5,222 nucleotides of DNA from Thiopontia sp964551545 (GTDB lineage Bacteria; Pseudomonadota; Gammaproteobacteria; GCF-002020875): NCBI GenBank assembly GCA_964551545.1, contig CAZKCT010000078.1, positions 1-5,222 of the forward strand. Reading direction: 5' to 3'. The notes under the pieces are model-generated. The model was not told the origin of the DNA and ran no database searches. It worked only from the letters and a program-made list of their open reading frames with translations. Numbering within the stretch: the first letter of the stretch is position 1; each line of letters starts with the position of its first letter. Positions 1 to 4,535 of this stretch are shown here, piece by piece. The position numbers and the translations under genes are program-made.

Positions 1-10
1 AAGCGCCAAA

Positions 11-39
11 TTGACAGCATTGCTTTCATTGACTACAAT
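11..39 (+). promoter_or_regulatory. Sigma-70 promoter of the toxin-antitoxin operon
   Basis: The -35 hexamer TTGACA (11-16) matches the consensus fully. A 17-bp spacer separates it from the -10 TACAAT (34-39), which matches at five of six positions. Transcription should begin near 46, giving a leader of about 30 nt before the antitoxin ATG at 76. The -10 lies inside the inverted repeat at 21-46, so a bound repressor would block polymerase. The call rests on sequence match only. Confidence 0.8.
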
Positions 40-46
40 GAAAGCA
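21..46. promoter_or_regulatory. Inverted-repeat operator over the toxin-antitoxin promoter
   Basis: TGCTTTCATTG (21-31) and CAATGAAAGCA (36-46) are perfect reverse complements with a 4-bp centre. The repeat covers most of the promoter spacer and the whole -10. Antitoxins with a ribbon-helix-helix fold typically bind such repeats with the toxin as co-repressor. The half-site TGCTTTCA resembles the TGCTATCA half-site I recall for the gonococcal FitAB operator. The repeat is seen directly; its binding by this antitoxin is inferred. Confidence 0.75.
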
Positions 47-75
47 GTTATGCGATCATTTTTGGAGTTTATACA

Positions 76-321
76 ATGGCAACATTAACAGTTCGGCAAT
101 TTGATGATGACCTAAAAGAGCAGCTTCGCATTAAAGCAGCACATAACCATCGATCGATGGAAGCTGAAGTTCGTGCAATTCTCAAGAGCGCTTTGTCGTC
201 CAATAAGGTTCCAGCCTCCGGTTTGGGCTCGGCTATCCATGAGTTGTTCAAAGAAAAAGGCAGTGTAGATTTGCAGCTTCCAGATCGTAGCATGGCAAGA
301 GAGATTCCTGATTTCTCATGA
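76..321 (+). CDS. vapB: FitA/VapB-like ribbon-helix-helix antitoxin
   Basis: This 81-residue protein is the probable antitoxin of the PIN toxin that follows. The N-terminus (residues 2-9, ATLTVRQF) fits the DNA-contacting beta strand of the FitA-type ribbon-helix-helix fold. Two helices follow (about 10-38), with the RSMEAEVRAIL stretch typical of the family. The C-terminal third, rich in charged residues and ending REIPDFS, should wrap the toxin and block its active site. The ATG at 76 is supported by GGAG at 64-67 with an 8-nt spacer. Its stop overlaps the toxin start by four bases (ATGA, 318-321), so the two are probably translationally coupled. Antitoxin and toxin together probably repress the promoter at 11-39 through the repeat at 21-46. 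By eye the pair is more AT-rich than the genes downstream, which suits a mobile module. The family is clear; activity is inferred. Confidence 0.88.
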   Translation: MATLTVRQFDDDLKEQLRIKAAHNHRSMEAEVRAILKSALSSNKVPASGLGSAIHELFKEKGSVDLQLPDRSMAREIPDFS

Positions 322-734
322 TCCTGCTAGATACGAATGTTATTTCAGAGCTGATGCGTCCCGAGCCAGAGGCAATTGTTCTTGATTGGGTAGACCAGCT
401 TAACCGAGAGACAACTTATATCAGTACGATTAATCAAGCGGAGATTCTTCAGGGAGTGATGCTTCTGCCTGATGGGAAACGGAAGCAGCAGCTGATAAAG
501 GACGCAAAGCAGATGTTTCAAATGTTTGAACAGCGTATTCTTCCGTTTGATATCAGAGCAGCAGAAATCTATGCTGAAGTGGTTGTAGAAAGGCAGCTGC
601 AGGGCCGCCCTATACATTTTCAAGATGCGCAAATTGCTGCAATCACGATTGAGTACGATTGTGCTATCGCAACTCGAAATGTGAGTGACTTTGAAGAGAT
701 CGAGAGACTGCAAGTTATTAACCCTTGGCAGTAG
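318..734 (+). CDS. vapC: FitB/VapC-type PIN-domain toxin ribonuclease
   Basis: This 138-residue protein is a complete PIN domain, the usual length for VapC/FitB toxins. These are Mg2+-dependent endoribonucleases that slow growth by cutting RNA, often tRNA or rRNA; the target here is unknown. The acidic metal-binding residues are all visible: D5 in LLDTNVISE, E42 in NQAEIL, D103 in FQDAQIAAI, and D124 after TRNVSDF. TRN (119-121) followed by SDF (123-125) is the normal C-terminal PIN signature, so no catalytic residue seems to be missing. The start overlaps the antitoxin stop (ATGA), and only a weak purine stretch precedes it, consistent with coupled translation. The toxin should be held inactive by the antitoxin at 76-321. 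No frameshift or truncation is seen, so the module looks intact. Confidence 0.92.
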   Translation: MILLDTNVISELMRPEPEAIVLDWVDQLNRETTYISTINQAEILQGVMLLPDGKRKQQLIKDAKQMFQMFEQRILPFDIRAAEIYAEVVVERQLQGRPIHFQDAQIAAITIEYDCAIATRNVSDFEEIERLQVINPWQ

Positions 735-737
735 CTA

Positions 738-809
738 TGATGTACAAAATAGTTACATCAAAAGAGGCTCTGTATATCAGCATCATACCGTGATGTAACT
801 GTTACGTCA
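738..809. promoter_or_regulatory. Two operator-like palindromes upstream of recA
   Basis: Site A (738-760) is TGATGTA, nine bases, TACATCA. Site B (791-809) is TGATGTAACTGTTACGTCA, symmetric around base 800 apart from one mismatched pair. Both share the half-site TGAYGTA(AC). Their centres (749 and 800) are 51 bp apart, near five helical turns. They lie downstream of the toxin stop and upstream of the likeliest recA promoter. I do not recognise the binding protein. They are not the gammaproteobacterial LexA form CTGT-N8-ACAG. Confidence 0.4.
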
Positions 810-837
810 GAATCATAACGGATAGCCCAAAAAAGAG

Positions 838-865
838 TTGCGCTTCCCATTTTTCGGAGTATCAT
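838..865 (+). promoter_or_regulatory. Tentative recA promoter
   Basis: TTGCGC (838-843) and TATCAT (860-865) are separated by 16 bp. The -10 matches consensus at five of six positions, but the -35 at only three. It is the best candidate I found between the toxin stop and recA. It would start RNA near 872, about 58 nt before the ATG. That would place the hairpin at 877-900 in the recA leader. Confidence 0.35.
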
Positions 866-876
866 GAGAACAAAAA

Positions 877-900
877 GAGAACATAAGTTCTCCTTTTTTT
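877..900 (+). terminator. Terminator-like hairpin between the toxin gene and recA
   Basis: GAGAAC (877-882), loop ATAA and GTTCTC (887-892) form a perfect 6-bp stem. One C and then seven T residues (894-900) follow. This has the layout of an intrinsic terminator, although the stem is short and only half GC. A second GAGAAC at 866-871 could compete for the same GTTCTC. It may end toxin-antitoxin transcription, attenuate recA, or both. Confidence 0.5.
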
Positions 901-930
901 CTCTAATTAACCCATCCGGAGGATATAGCA

Positions 931-1980
931 ATGGACCAGAATCGACAAAAAGCACTTGAGGCAGCACTGGGGCAGATCGAGCGGCAGTTTGGCAAGGGCG
1001 CAGTGATGCGGATGGGGGATGACAGTGCCCGGCATGATATCGAGGCAGTCTCTACTGGCTCACTGGGACTGGATATTGCGCTCGGCATTGGTGGTCTGCC
1101 GCGTGGTCGTGTGGTGGAGATCTACGGCCCTGAGTCCTCGGGTAAAACCACGCTGACCCTCCATGCGGTGGCAGAGATGCAGAAGCTGGGCGGTACAGCC
1201 GCCTTTATCGATGCAGAACATGCACTGGATCCTGTTTATGCTGGCAAGTTGGGGGTACAGATGGATGATCTGTTGGTCTCTCAGCCCGATACCGGCGAGC
1301 AGGCACTGGAGATCGCCGATATGCTGGTTCGCTCTGGTGGGGTCGATGTCATTGTTGTTGACTCGGTCGCCGCCTTGACCCCGAAAGCAGAGCTGGAAGG
1401 GGATATGGGCGACAGCCATGTCGGTCTGCAGGCGCGACTGATGTCACAAGCACTGCGTAAGCTGACGGCCAATATCAAGCGCTCCAATACGCTTGTCATC
1501 TTCATCAACCAGATTCGCATGAAGATTGGGGTGATGTTTGGAAGCCCTGAGACCACGACCGGTGGTAATGCGCTTAAATTCTATAGCTCAGTGCGCCTCG
1601 ATATCCGCCGTATTGGCGCGATCAAAAAAGGGGATGAGATCCTCGGTAACGACACTCGCGTCAAGGTGGTGAAGAACAAGGTGGCGCCACCGTTCAAACA
1701 GGTCACCTTCGATATTCTCTATGGCGAAGGCATCTCTCGTGAGGGGGAGATCATTGACTTAGGTGTAGATCAAGGGATCGTCAAGAAATCTGGTGCCTGG
1801 TATAGTTATGGAACTGAGAGAATTGGCCAGGGTAAAGATAACGTGCGCCAGTTCCTGAAGGAGCACCCAGAGATGGCGAAAGAGATCGAGCAGCAGGTTC
1901 GCGAGAAGTTGTTGCCAGATGTTACACCGAAACTGGAGGTGGTCGAGGGAGATGCGGAGTCGGAGAGCGTAGCGGCCTGA
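931..1980 (+). CDS. recA: RecA recombinase
   Basis: RecA polymerises on single-stranded DNA, drives homologous pairing and strand exchange, and triggers LexA self-cleavage in the SOS response. The protein has 349 residues, a normal length. Visible landmarks are the Walker A loop GPESSGKT (66-73), the catalytic glutamate E96 in DAEHALD, and the Walker B strand VIVVDS ending at D144. L1 lies around 154-165. L2 follows Q194 and contains the MKIGVMFGSPETTTGGNA stretch. KVVKNKVAPPF (245-255) and GEGIS (265-269) are hallmark RecA segments. The acidic, divergent C-terminal tail (about 336-349) is expected. The ATG at 931 has an excellent ribosome binding site, GGAGG at 918-922, with an 8-nt spacer. 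The terminator at 1999-2037 follows directly and no recX is present in the window, unlike in many relatives. No canonical LexA box is visible upstream. Confidence 0.99.
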   Translation: MDQNRQKALEAALGQIERQFGKGAVMRMGDDSARHDIEAVSTGSLGLDIALGIGGLPRGRVVEIYGPESSGKTTLTLHAVAEMQKLGGTAAFIDAEHALDPVYAGKLGVQMDDLLVSQPDTGEQALEIADMLVRSGGVDVIVVDSVAALTPKAELEGDMGDSHVGLQARLMSQALRKLTANIKRSNTLVIFINQIRMKIGVMFGSPETTTGGNALKFYSSVRLDIRRIGAIKKGDEILGNDTRVKVVKNKVAPPFKQVTFDILYGEGISREGEIIDLGVDQGIVKKSGAWYSYGTERIGQGKDNVRQFLKEHPEMAKEIEQQVREKLLPDVTPKLEVVEGDAESESVAA

Positions 1981-1998
1981 TGGTCACCACCCTCGCTC

Positions 1999-2037
1999 AA
2001 AAAGCCGTTGGATCTGGTATGATTCAGCGGCTTTTTT
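1999..2037 (+). terminator. Intrinsic terminator of recA
   Basis: AAAAAGCCGTTGGATC (1999-2014) pairs with GATTCAGCGGCTTTTT (2021-2036), with two G-U pairs, around the loop TGGTAT. A T run at 2032-2037 follows the GC core. The hairpin starts 18 bp after the recA stop. Together with the absence of a following recX, it indicates that recA is monocistronic. Confidence 0.9.
2015..2023 (+). promoter_or_regulatory. Possible extended -10 promoter for tRNA-Leu
   Basis: TGGTATGAT fits the extended -10 form TGnTATAAT with one mismatch. It lies in the loop and right arm of the recA terminator. RNA would begin near 2030, about 20 nt before the mature tRNA. No good -35 is seen at the matching distance, which extended -10 promoters can tolerate. 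The tRNA needs a local promoter if the recA terminator is efficient. Confidence 0.4.
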
Positions 2038-2049
2038 ATATAGCGTCTG

Positions 2050-2136
2050 GCCCGGATGGCGAAATTGGTAGACGCAAGGGATTTAAAATCCCTCGGTGGA
2101 AACACCGTGCCGGTTCGATTCCGGCTCCGGGCACCA
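2050..2136 (+). tRNA. leuZ: tRNA-Leu (anticodon UAA)
   Basis: A complete 87-nt class II tRNA with encoded CCA. The acceptor stem pairs GCCCGGA (2050-2056) with TCCGGGC (2126-2132), followed by discriminator A and CCA (2134-2136). The anticodon stem AGGGA/TCCCT encloses the loop TTTAAAA, with anticodon TAA at 2084-2086. The long variable arm CGGTG-GAAA-CACCG (2094-2107) is typical of leucine tRNAs. The T arm is GCCGG, TTCGATT, CCGGC (2109-2125). It reads UUA and probably UUG codons. I found no repeated copy of its 3' end in the window that would mark an integrated element. Confidence 0.97.
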
Positions 2137-2163
2137 TCTTTCTCCGTTCTTTGTTGGGGGGGG

Positions 2164-2192
2164 TAGACAACTTGTCTGCTGAACTGGATAAT
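2164..2192 (+). promoter_or_regulatory. Sigma-70 promoter of the ankyrin gene
   Basis: TAGACA (2164-2169) and GATAAT (2187-2192) each match consensus at five of six positions, with a 17-bp spacer. RNA would start near 2199, about 35 nt before the ATG at 2235. The -35 is overlapped by the palindrome AGACAACTTGTCT (2165-2177). The -10 lies between GAACTG (2181-2186) and CAGTTC (2196-2201). These repeats could be operators; no regulator is identified. Confidence 0.6.
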
Positions 2193-2234
2193 AATCAGTT
2201 CGTTAACGGGAACCAACGAGACTGGAGCGGGAAA

Positions 2235-2870
2235 ATGGAAGGAATTCTGAGAAGAGCAGGAAAGGCTCTCCTCTCGACAACGCTACTGCTGGCTGCATTG
2301 ACTGCAGAGGCATCACATTCGGTACATGATTCGGTTGCGCGCAATGACCTGGTTCAGGTCAAGGCGCTTGTGAAGAAGGGGGCCTCCCTGAATCGTCCTA
2401 ATCGTTATGATGAGCGTCCACTCCATCTGGCACGAACCGCCGAGATGATGGAGTTGCTGATTGAGGGTGGGGCGGATGTCAACATCAAGAACCGTTTTGG
2501 AGATTCGCCACTGCTGCAAGCGGTCTTCAAAGGAGATCATGCGCTGGCTGCGCTGTTGATCAAGCATGGTGCGGACGTCAATCACAGCAATCGTTTTGGA
2601 GATACGCCCCTGCAAGAGGCGGTCAACCGTGATCTGATCGTGATGGCCAAGATGATGGTGGATAACGGTGCAAGCCTGGATGTTCAAGGTAAGCATGGAG
2701 ACACGGTGCTTCACATGGCAGTGCGTCGCGGAAACCGGCCGATGGTACGGATGCTGATTCAGGCAGGTGCCTCAACAGAGGTTAAGAATGATGATCAGTA
2801 TATTGCGCTGGACTTGGCAGTGGGGCGTAGCATGAAAAGTGATCTAGTTAACTATAAGATGTTTCGCTAA
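2235..2870 (+). CDS. Exported ankyrin-repeat protein
   Basis: A 211-residue protein made almost wholly of ankyrin repeats, a protein-binding fold. Residues 1-26 look like a Sec signal peptide: basic RRAGK, a hydrophobic core LLSTTLLLAAL, and likely cleavage after AEA at 26, so it probably acts in the periplasm. Repeats run at about 29-56, 58-87, 88-120, 121-153 and 154-186, followed by a degenerate one. The GADVN/GASLD ends and the G-D-T/S-P-L starts are clear. The ATG at 2235 has GGAG at 2224-2227 with a 7-nt spacer, and the promoter at 2164-2192 precedes it. The reading frame stays open back to 1980, but that would read through the tRNA, so the longer start is rejected. Periplasmic ankyrin proteins are known in Proteobacteria, for example Pseudomonas AnkB next to a catalase. 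The partner here is unknown; a small membrane ORF follows after 5 nt. Confidence 0.88.
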   Translation: MEGILRRAGKALLSTTLLLAALTAEASHSVHDSVARNDLVQVKALVKKGASLNRPNRYDERPLHLARTAEMMELLIEGGADVNIKNRFGDSPLLQAVFKGDHALAALLIKHGADVNHSNRFGDTPLQEAVNRDLIVMAKMMVDNGASLDVQGKHGDTVLHMAVRRGNRPMVRMLIQAGASTEVKNDDQYIALDLAVGRSMKSDLVNYKMFR

Positions 2871-2875
2871 CGACG

Positions 2876-2950
2876 ATGTGGCGAATCTGGCTACTGATTG
2901 CCCTGTTGGTATTGATTGTGGTGATCATTGCTAGAGTGAAAAAGCGCTAG
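2876..2950 (+). CDS. Possible 24-residue membrane microprotein
   Basis: This short frame starts 5 nt after the ankyrin stop and ends with TAG at 2948-2950. It begins MWRIW, has an unbroken hydrophobic core of Leu, Ile, Val and Ala (about residues 4-19), and ends with the basic tail ARVKKR. That is the composition of a single membrane-spanning helix with a cytoplasmic positive end. An in-frame stop at 2855-2857 rules out a longer upstream form. No clear Shine-Dalgarno sequence precedes it, so translation would depend on coupling to the ankyrin gene. The stop codon touches the left end of the palindromic element. I recognise no family. The hydrophobic run could be chance, but its density, position and clean basic end make it worth listing. 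Confidence 0.4.
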   Translation: MWRIWLLIALLVLIVVIIARVKKR

Positions 2951-3111
2951 GAGGCTGTCGGATTTAGGATGCCGTAGCGAGAGAAATCTGATTTGAGGCA
3001 AATTTGTTCATCGTTTGAGGCGAATAGCCAAAGCTATTTAACGAAAAGGATGGGGAAATTTGACCAAATTCAGGTTTTTTGCAGTAGGTATTCATAAATC
3101 CGACAGCCTCC
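2950..3111. mobile_element. 162-bp MITE-like palindromic element
   Basis: The ends GGAGGCTGTCGGATTTA (2950-2966) and its exact reverse complement (3095-3111) are perfect 17-bp terminal inverted repeats; with one mismatch they extend to 20 bp (2947-3114). The two 81-nt arms align without gaps and are complementary at about 55 of 81 positions by hand count. The exact centre is the hairpin AATAGC-CAAA-GCTATT (3023-3038). There is no coding frame. The layout fits a miniature inverted-repeat transposable element. CTAG (2947-2950) and CCAG (3111-3114) could be a decayed 4-bp target duplication, but this is uncertain. The parent transposase is not in the window. Confidence 0.65.
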
Positions 3112-3128
3112 CAGGATCAAAACAGTAG

Positions 3129-3161
3129 AAAAAAAGGGATGGCAGATGCCATCCCTTTTTT
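3129..3161. terminator. Bidirectional intrinsic terminator
   Basis: GGGATGGC (3136-3143), loop AGAT and GCCATCCC (3148-3155) form a strong stem flanked by seven A (3129-3135) and six T (3156-3161) residues. It therefore works in principle on both strands. It separates the plus-strand ankyrin unit from the minus-strand genes, and the minus-strand gene stops only 8 bp away (3169). Confidence 0.92.
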
Positions 3162-3168
3162 GTTTCGG

Positions 3169-3687
3169 TTACCGCCGCCGGTAGTAGGGATATGGGGGCA
3201 TCGGTGCAGGTGGCGCCAGTCGCGGCATCCTGGGCGCATAGTAGGGTGCTGGTGGTCGTGGACGATAGTTTCCATAACCGCGTGGCATGACGGGCATTGG
3301 TGCGACTGCTCTGCGGGGTGGCGCCATTCGGCGATAAGGATCGTTCCATTGCGGGCGTGGTGTAGCGACGGGAGGACGCGGTAGTGGCTTCTTTGCTGCA
3401 ACCGGTGGCGGAGCGGGACGAGGAGCGGTTGTGCTGACTGGGGGTGGATCCAGCTTTTTTTGTGTGCTCCCAGATCCAACCTGCATGTTGAAATAGGGTT
3501 CGCTATTGCTGTAATCGATAGTTTCTCCGGGCCCTTCCTCTGGATCCTCGGTCGGGATAGGCTCTAGACCCCAAGCGGTTGCCAGGTCGTTCTCGTTGCC
3601 CCAGGGGCCAAACCACTGAGCAGCACTGATGGAGCTGAAAGTGAGTCCAGCAGCCAGTGCAATCAAAAGTTGTCTCTTCGACATCAT
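3169..3687 (-). CDS. Secreted proline/tyrosine-rich protein, sulfur-globule-like
   Basis: A 172-residue protein of unrecognised exact family. Residues 1-23 form a signal peptide (SKRQ, then LLIALAAGLTF), with likely cleavage after SAA. The mature N-terminus is aromatic (QWFGPWGN, 24-31). An acidic stretch follows (about 42-64), then EPYFNM, and from about residue 80 a long tail rich in Pro, Arg, Tyr and Met that ends PYPYYRRR. No catalytic motif is visible; it looks structural or disordered. Sulfur globule envelope proteins of purple and other sulfur-oxidising bacteria share a signal peptide, a W-G-rich start and a Pro/Tyr-rich low-complexity tail, hence the tentative comparison. A basic cell-wall-associated or TonB-like proline-rich spacer protein is an alternative. 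The ATG at 3687 has GGAG with a 5-nt spacer; the next codon is also ATG (3684, 8-nt spacer), so the start could be either. The gene is 51 nt downstream of bax. Confidence 0.7.
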   Translation of the reverse strand: MMSKRQLLIALAAGLTFSSISAAQWFGPWGNENDLATAWGLEPIPTEDPEEGPGETIDYSNSEPYFNMQVGSGSTQKKLDPPPVSTTAPRPAPPPVAAKKPLPRPPVATPRPQWNDPYRRMAPPRRAVAPMPVMPRGYGNYRPRPPAPYYAPRMPRLAPPAPMPPYPYYRRR

Positions 3688-3699
3688 GTCGTCTCCAGT

Positions 3700-3725
3700 T
3701 ATCCTCAAAATCGCGGATGAGGATA
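3700..3725 (-). promoter_or_regulatory. Inverted repeat between bax and the Pro/Tyr-rich gene
   Basis: TATCCTCA (3700-3707) and TGAGGATA (3718-3725) are perfect 8-bp inverted repeats with a 10-bp spacer. In the minus-strand RNA they would form a hairpin ending 3 nt before the GGAG ribosome binding site. It could adjust expression of the last gene or be an operator for a separate promoter. TGCTATCCT on the minus strand is a possible extended -10, without a clear -35. Confidence 0.4.
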
Positions 3726-3738
3726 GCAGAAAATGGCG

Positions 3739-4521
3739 TCAGTCGTATTGGGCGAGCTGGTTCTGATGGATGATTTTCTCCAGCAGTGCCATGTACTCCT
3801 CGCCGTTTTTTGCGTAGAGCCCGAGGCCATTGAGCACAAAAGTGCCTGAGGGGGTTAGCAGATTGAGTCGCTGTTGATAACGAAGATTGCGGAACGCCTC
3901 AAAGGCGCTGCGAGTGTTAAGAATCAGGAGATATTTCTCAATCGCTGCCTGCAAATCCGGGTAGCGCTCGACCTCATGGGTGGCCCCGTCAGCACGCTGA
4001 TGGGGGACCATGCCGCAGCCGGGGCGGTTACACCAGATGCCGAAGTAGTTGTTTCCTTCTCGTGCAAAACGGGAGGTGCCCCAGGCGGACTCAATGGCCG
4101 CTTGTGCCATCAATAGAGAGAGCGGAACCACATCGGTGCGTTTGATCAGTGCAATCCAGGTTGGCTCATCATCCGAGTCAAATGTCTTGAGGTTGCGCGA
4201 CTGTGCAAGGCGCAGCACCCACTGCTGCTCCTCGCTGGAGAGCGGGTCGCCCGAACGGTAACGGAGGTAGTGGCTGAGCAGTATGGTTCGCTCTCTCTCC
4301 AGTGCATGGAGAAGCGGGCGTGCCTGGCCCTCCATGTGTCGGATAAATGACTGCTTTCGAATCGAAAGATTCTTGATACTCTGAAAGTCAGGGGTTGGCT
4401 TGGCGGCGCTATCTTCTATTGTCGAAGTGAGGGGGTTACTCTCCTGTGCGGAGGCGGGAGTAAAGCATGACCAGAGTATCAGACAGAATAGCGTCGCCGC
4501 ACGCTTCAACTGGAGATGCAT
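3739..4521 (-). CDS. bax: Bax-like peptidoglycan N-acetylglucosaminidase
   Basis: A 260-residue secreted protein with a C-terminal glucosaminidase domain (GH73 type, PF01832). This family cleaves the N-acetylglucosamine-N-acetylmuramic acid bond in the cell wall. The N-terminus is a signal peptide (QLKR, hydrophobic LFCLILWSCF, probable cleavage after ASA at 25). C19 is a poor lipobox because W17 is at -2. The domain runs from about 125 to 255. It contains MAQAAIESAWGTSRFA, with E144 the expected catalytic acid, then GNNYFGIWC, and a C164/C169 pair around RPGCGMVP. HEVERYPDLQAAIEKYLLILN and the LYAKNGEEYM region follow, as in Bax-type proteins. The start at 4521 lies 14 nt after the DUF302 gene stop. 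Only a weak AGAAGAG precedes it, so translation is probably coupled. The first 120 residues are less conserved and predicted helical. The domain call is strong; the in vivo role is inferred. Confidence 0.9.
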   Translation of the reverse strand: MHLQLKRAATLFCLILWSCFTPASAQESNPLTSTIEDSAAKPTPDFQSIKNLSIRKQSFIRHMEGQARPLLHALERERTILLSHYLRYRSGDPLSSEEQQWVLRLAQSRNLKTFDSDDEPTWIALIKRTDVVPLSLLMAQAAIESAWGTSRFAREGNNYFGIWCNRPGCGMVPHQRADGATHEVERYPDLQAAIEKYLLILNTRSAFEAFRNLRYQQRLNLLTPSGTFVLNGLGLYAKNGEEYMALLEKIIHQNQLAQYD

Positions 4522-4535
4522 CGGTAGCGGCTCTT

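Noticed and set aside
345..713. Minus-strand frame opposite the toxin gene
   Set aside because: It is antisense to a clear PIN domain and resembles no protein family.
770..785. CTGTATAT as a LexA box
   Set aside because: Only the left half matches. The required ACAG eight bases later is missing, as it also is after CTGT at 799-802.
758..967. Minus-strand open frame across the recA upstream gap
   Set aside because: It overlaps the recA start, has no ribosome binding site, and its repetitive composition comes from the DNA repeat at 770-820.
2050..2136. tRNA-Leu as the attachment site of an integrated island
   Set aside because: No integrase gene and no second copy of the tRNA 3' end was seen in the window.
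2156..2163. Run of eight G residues as a phase-variation tract
   Set aside because: It lies in non-coding DNA just before the -35 of the ankyrin promoter, so slippage would not alter a reading frame or the promoter spacer.
1980..2234. Upstream extension of the ankyrin gene to an ATG overlapping the recA stop
   Set aside because: It would translate through the recA terminator and the whole tRNA-Leu gene. A good promoter, a ribosome binding site and a signal peptide support the ATG at 2235.
3139..3384. Plus-strand frame opposite the Pro/Tyr-rich gene
   Set aside because: It begins inside the terminator stem and has Trp/Arg/Cys-rich content, as expected for the complement of Pro-rich codons.
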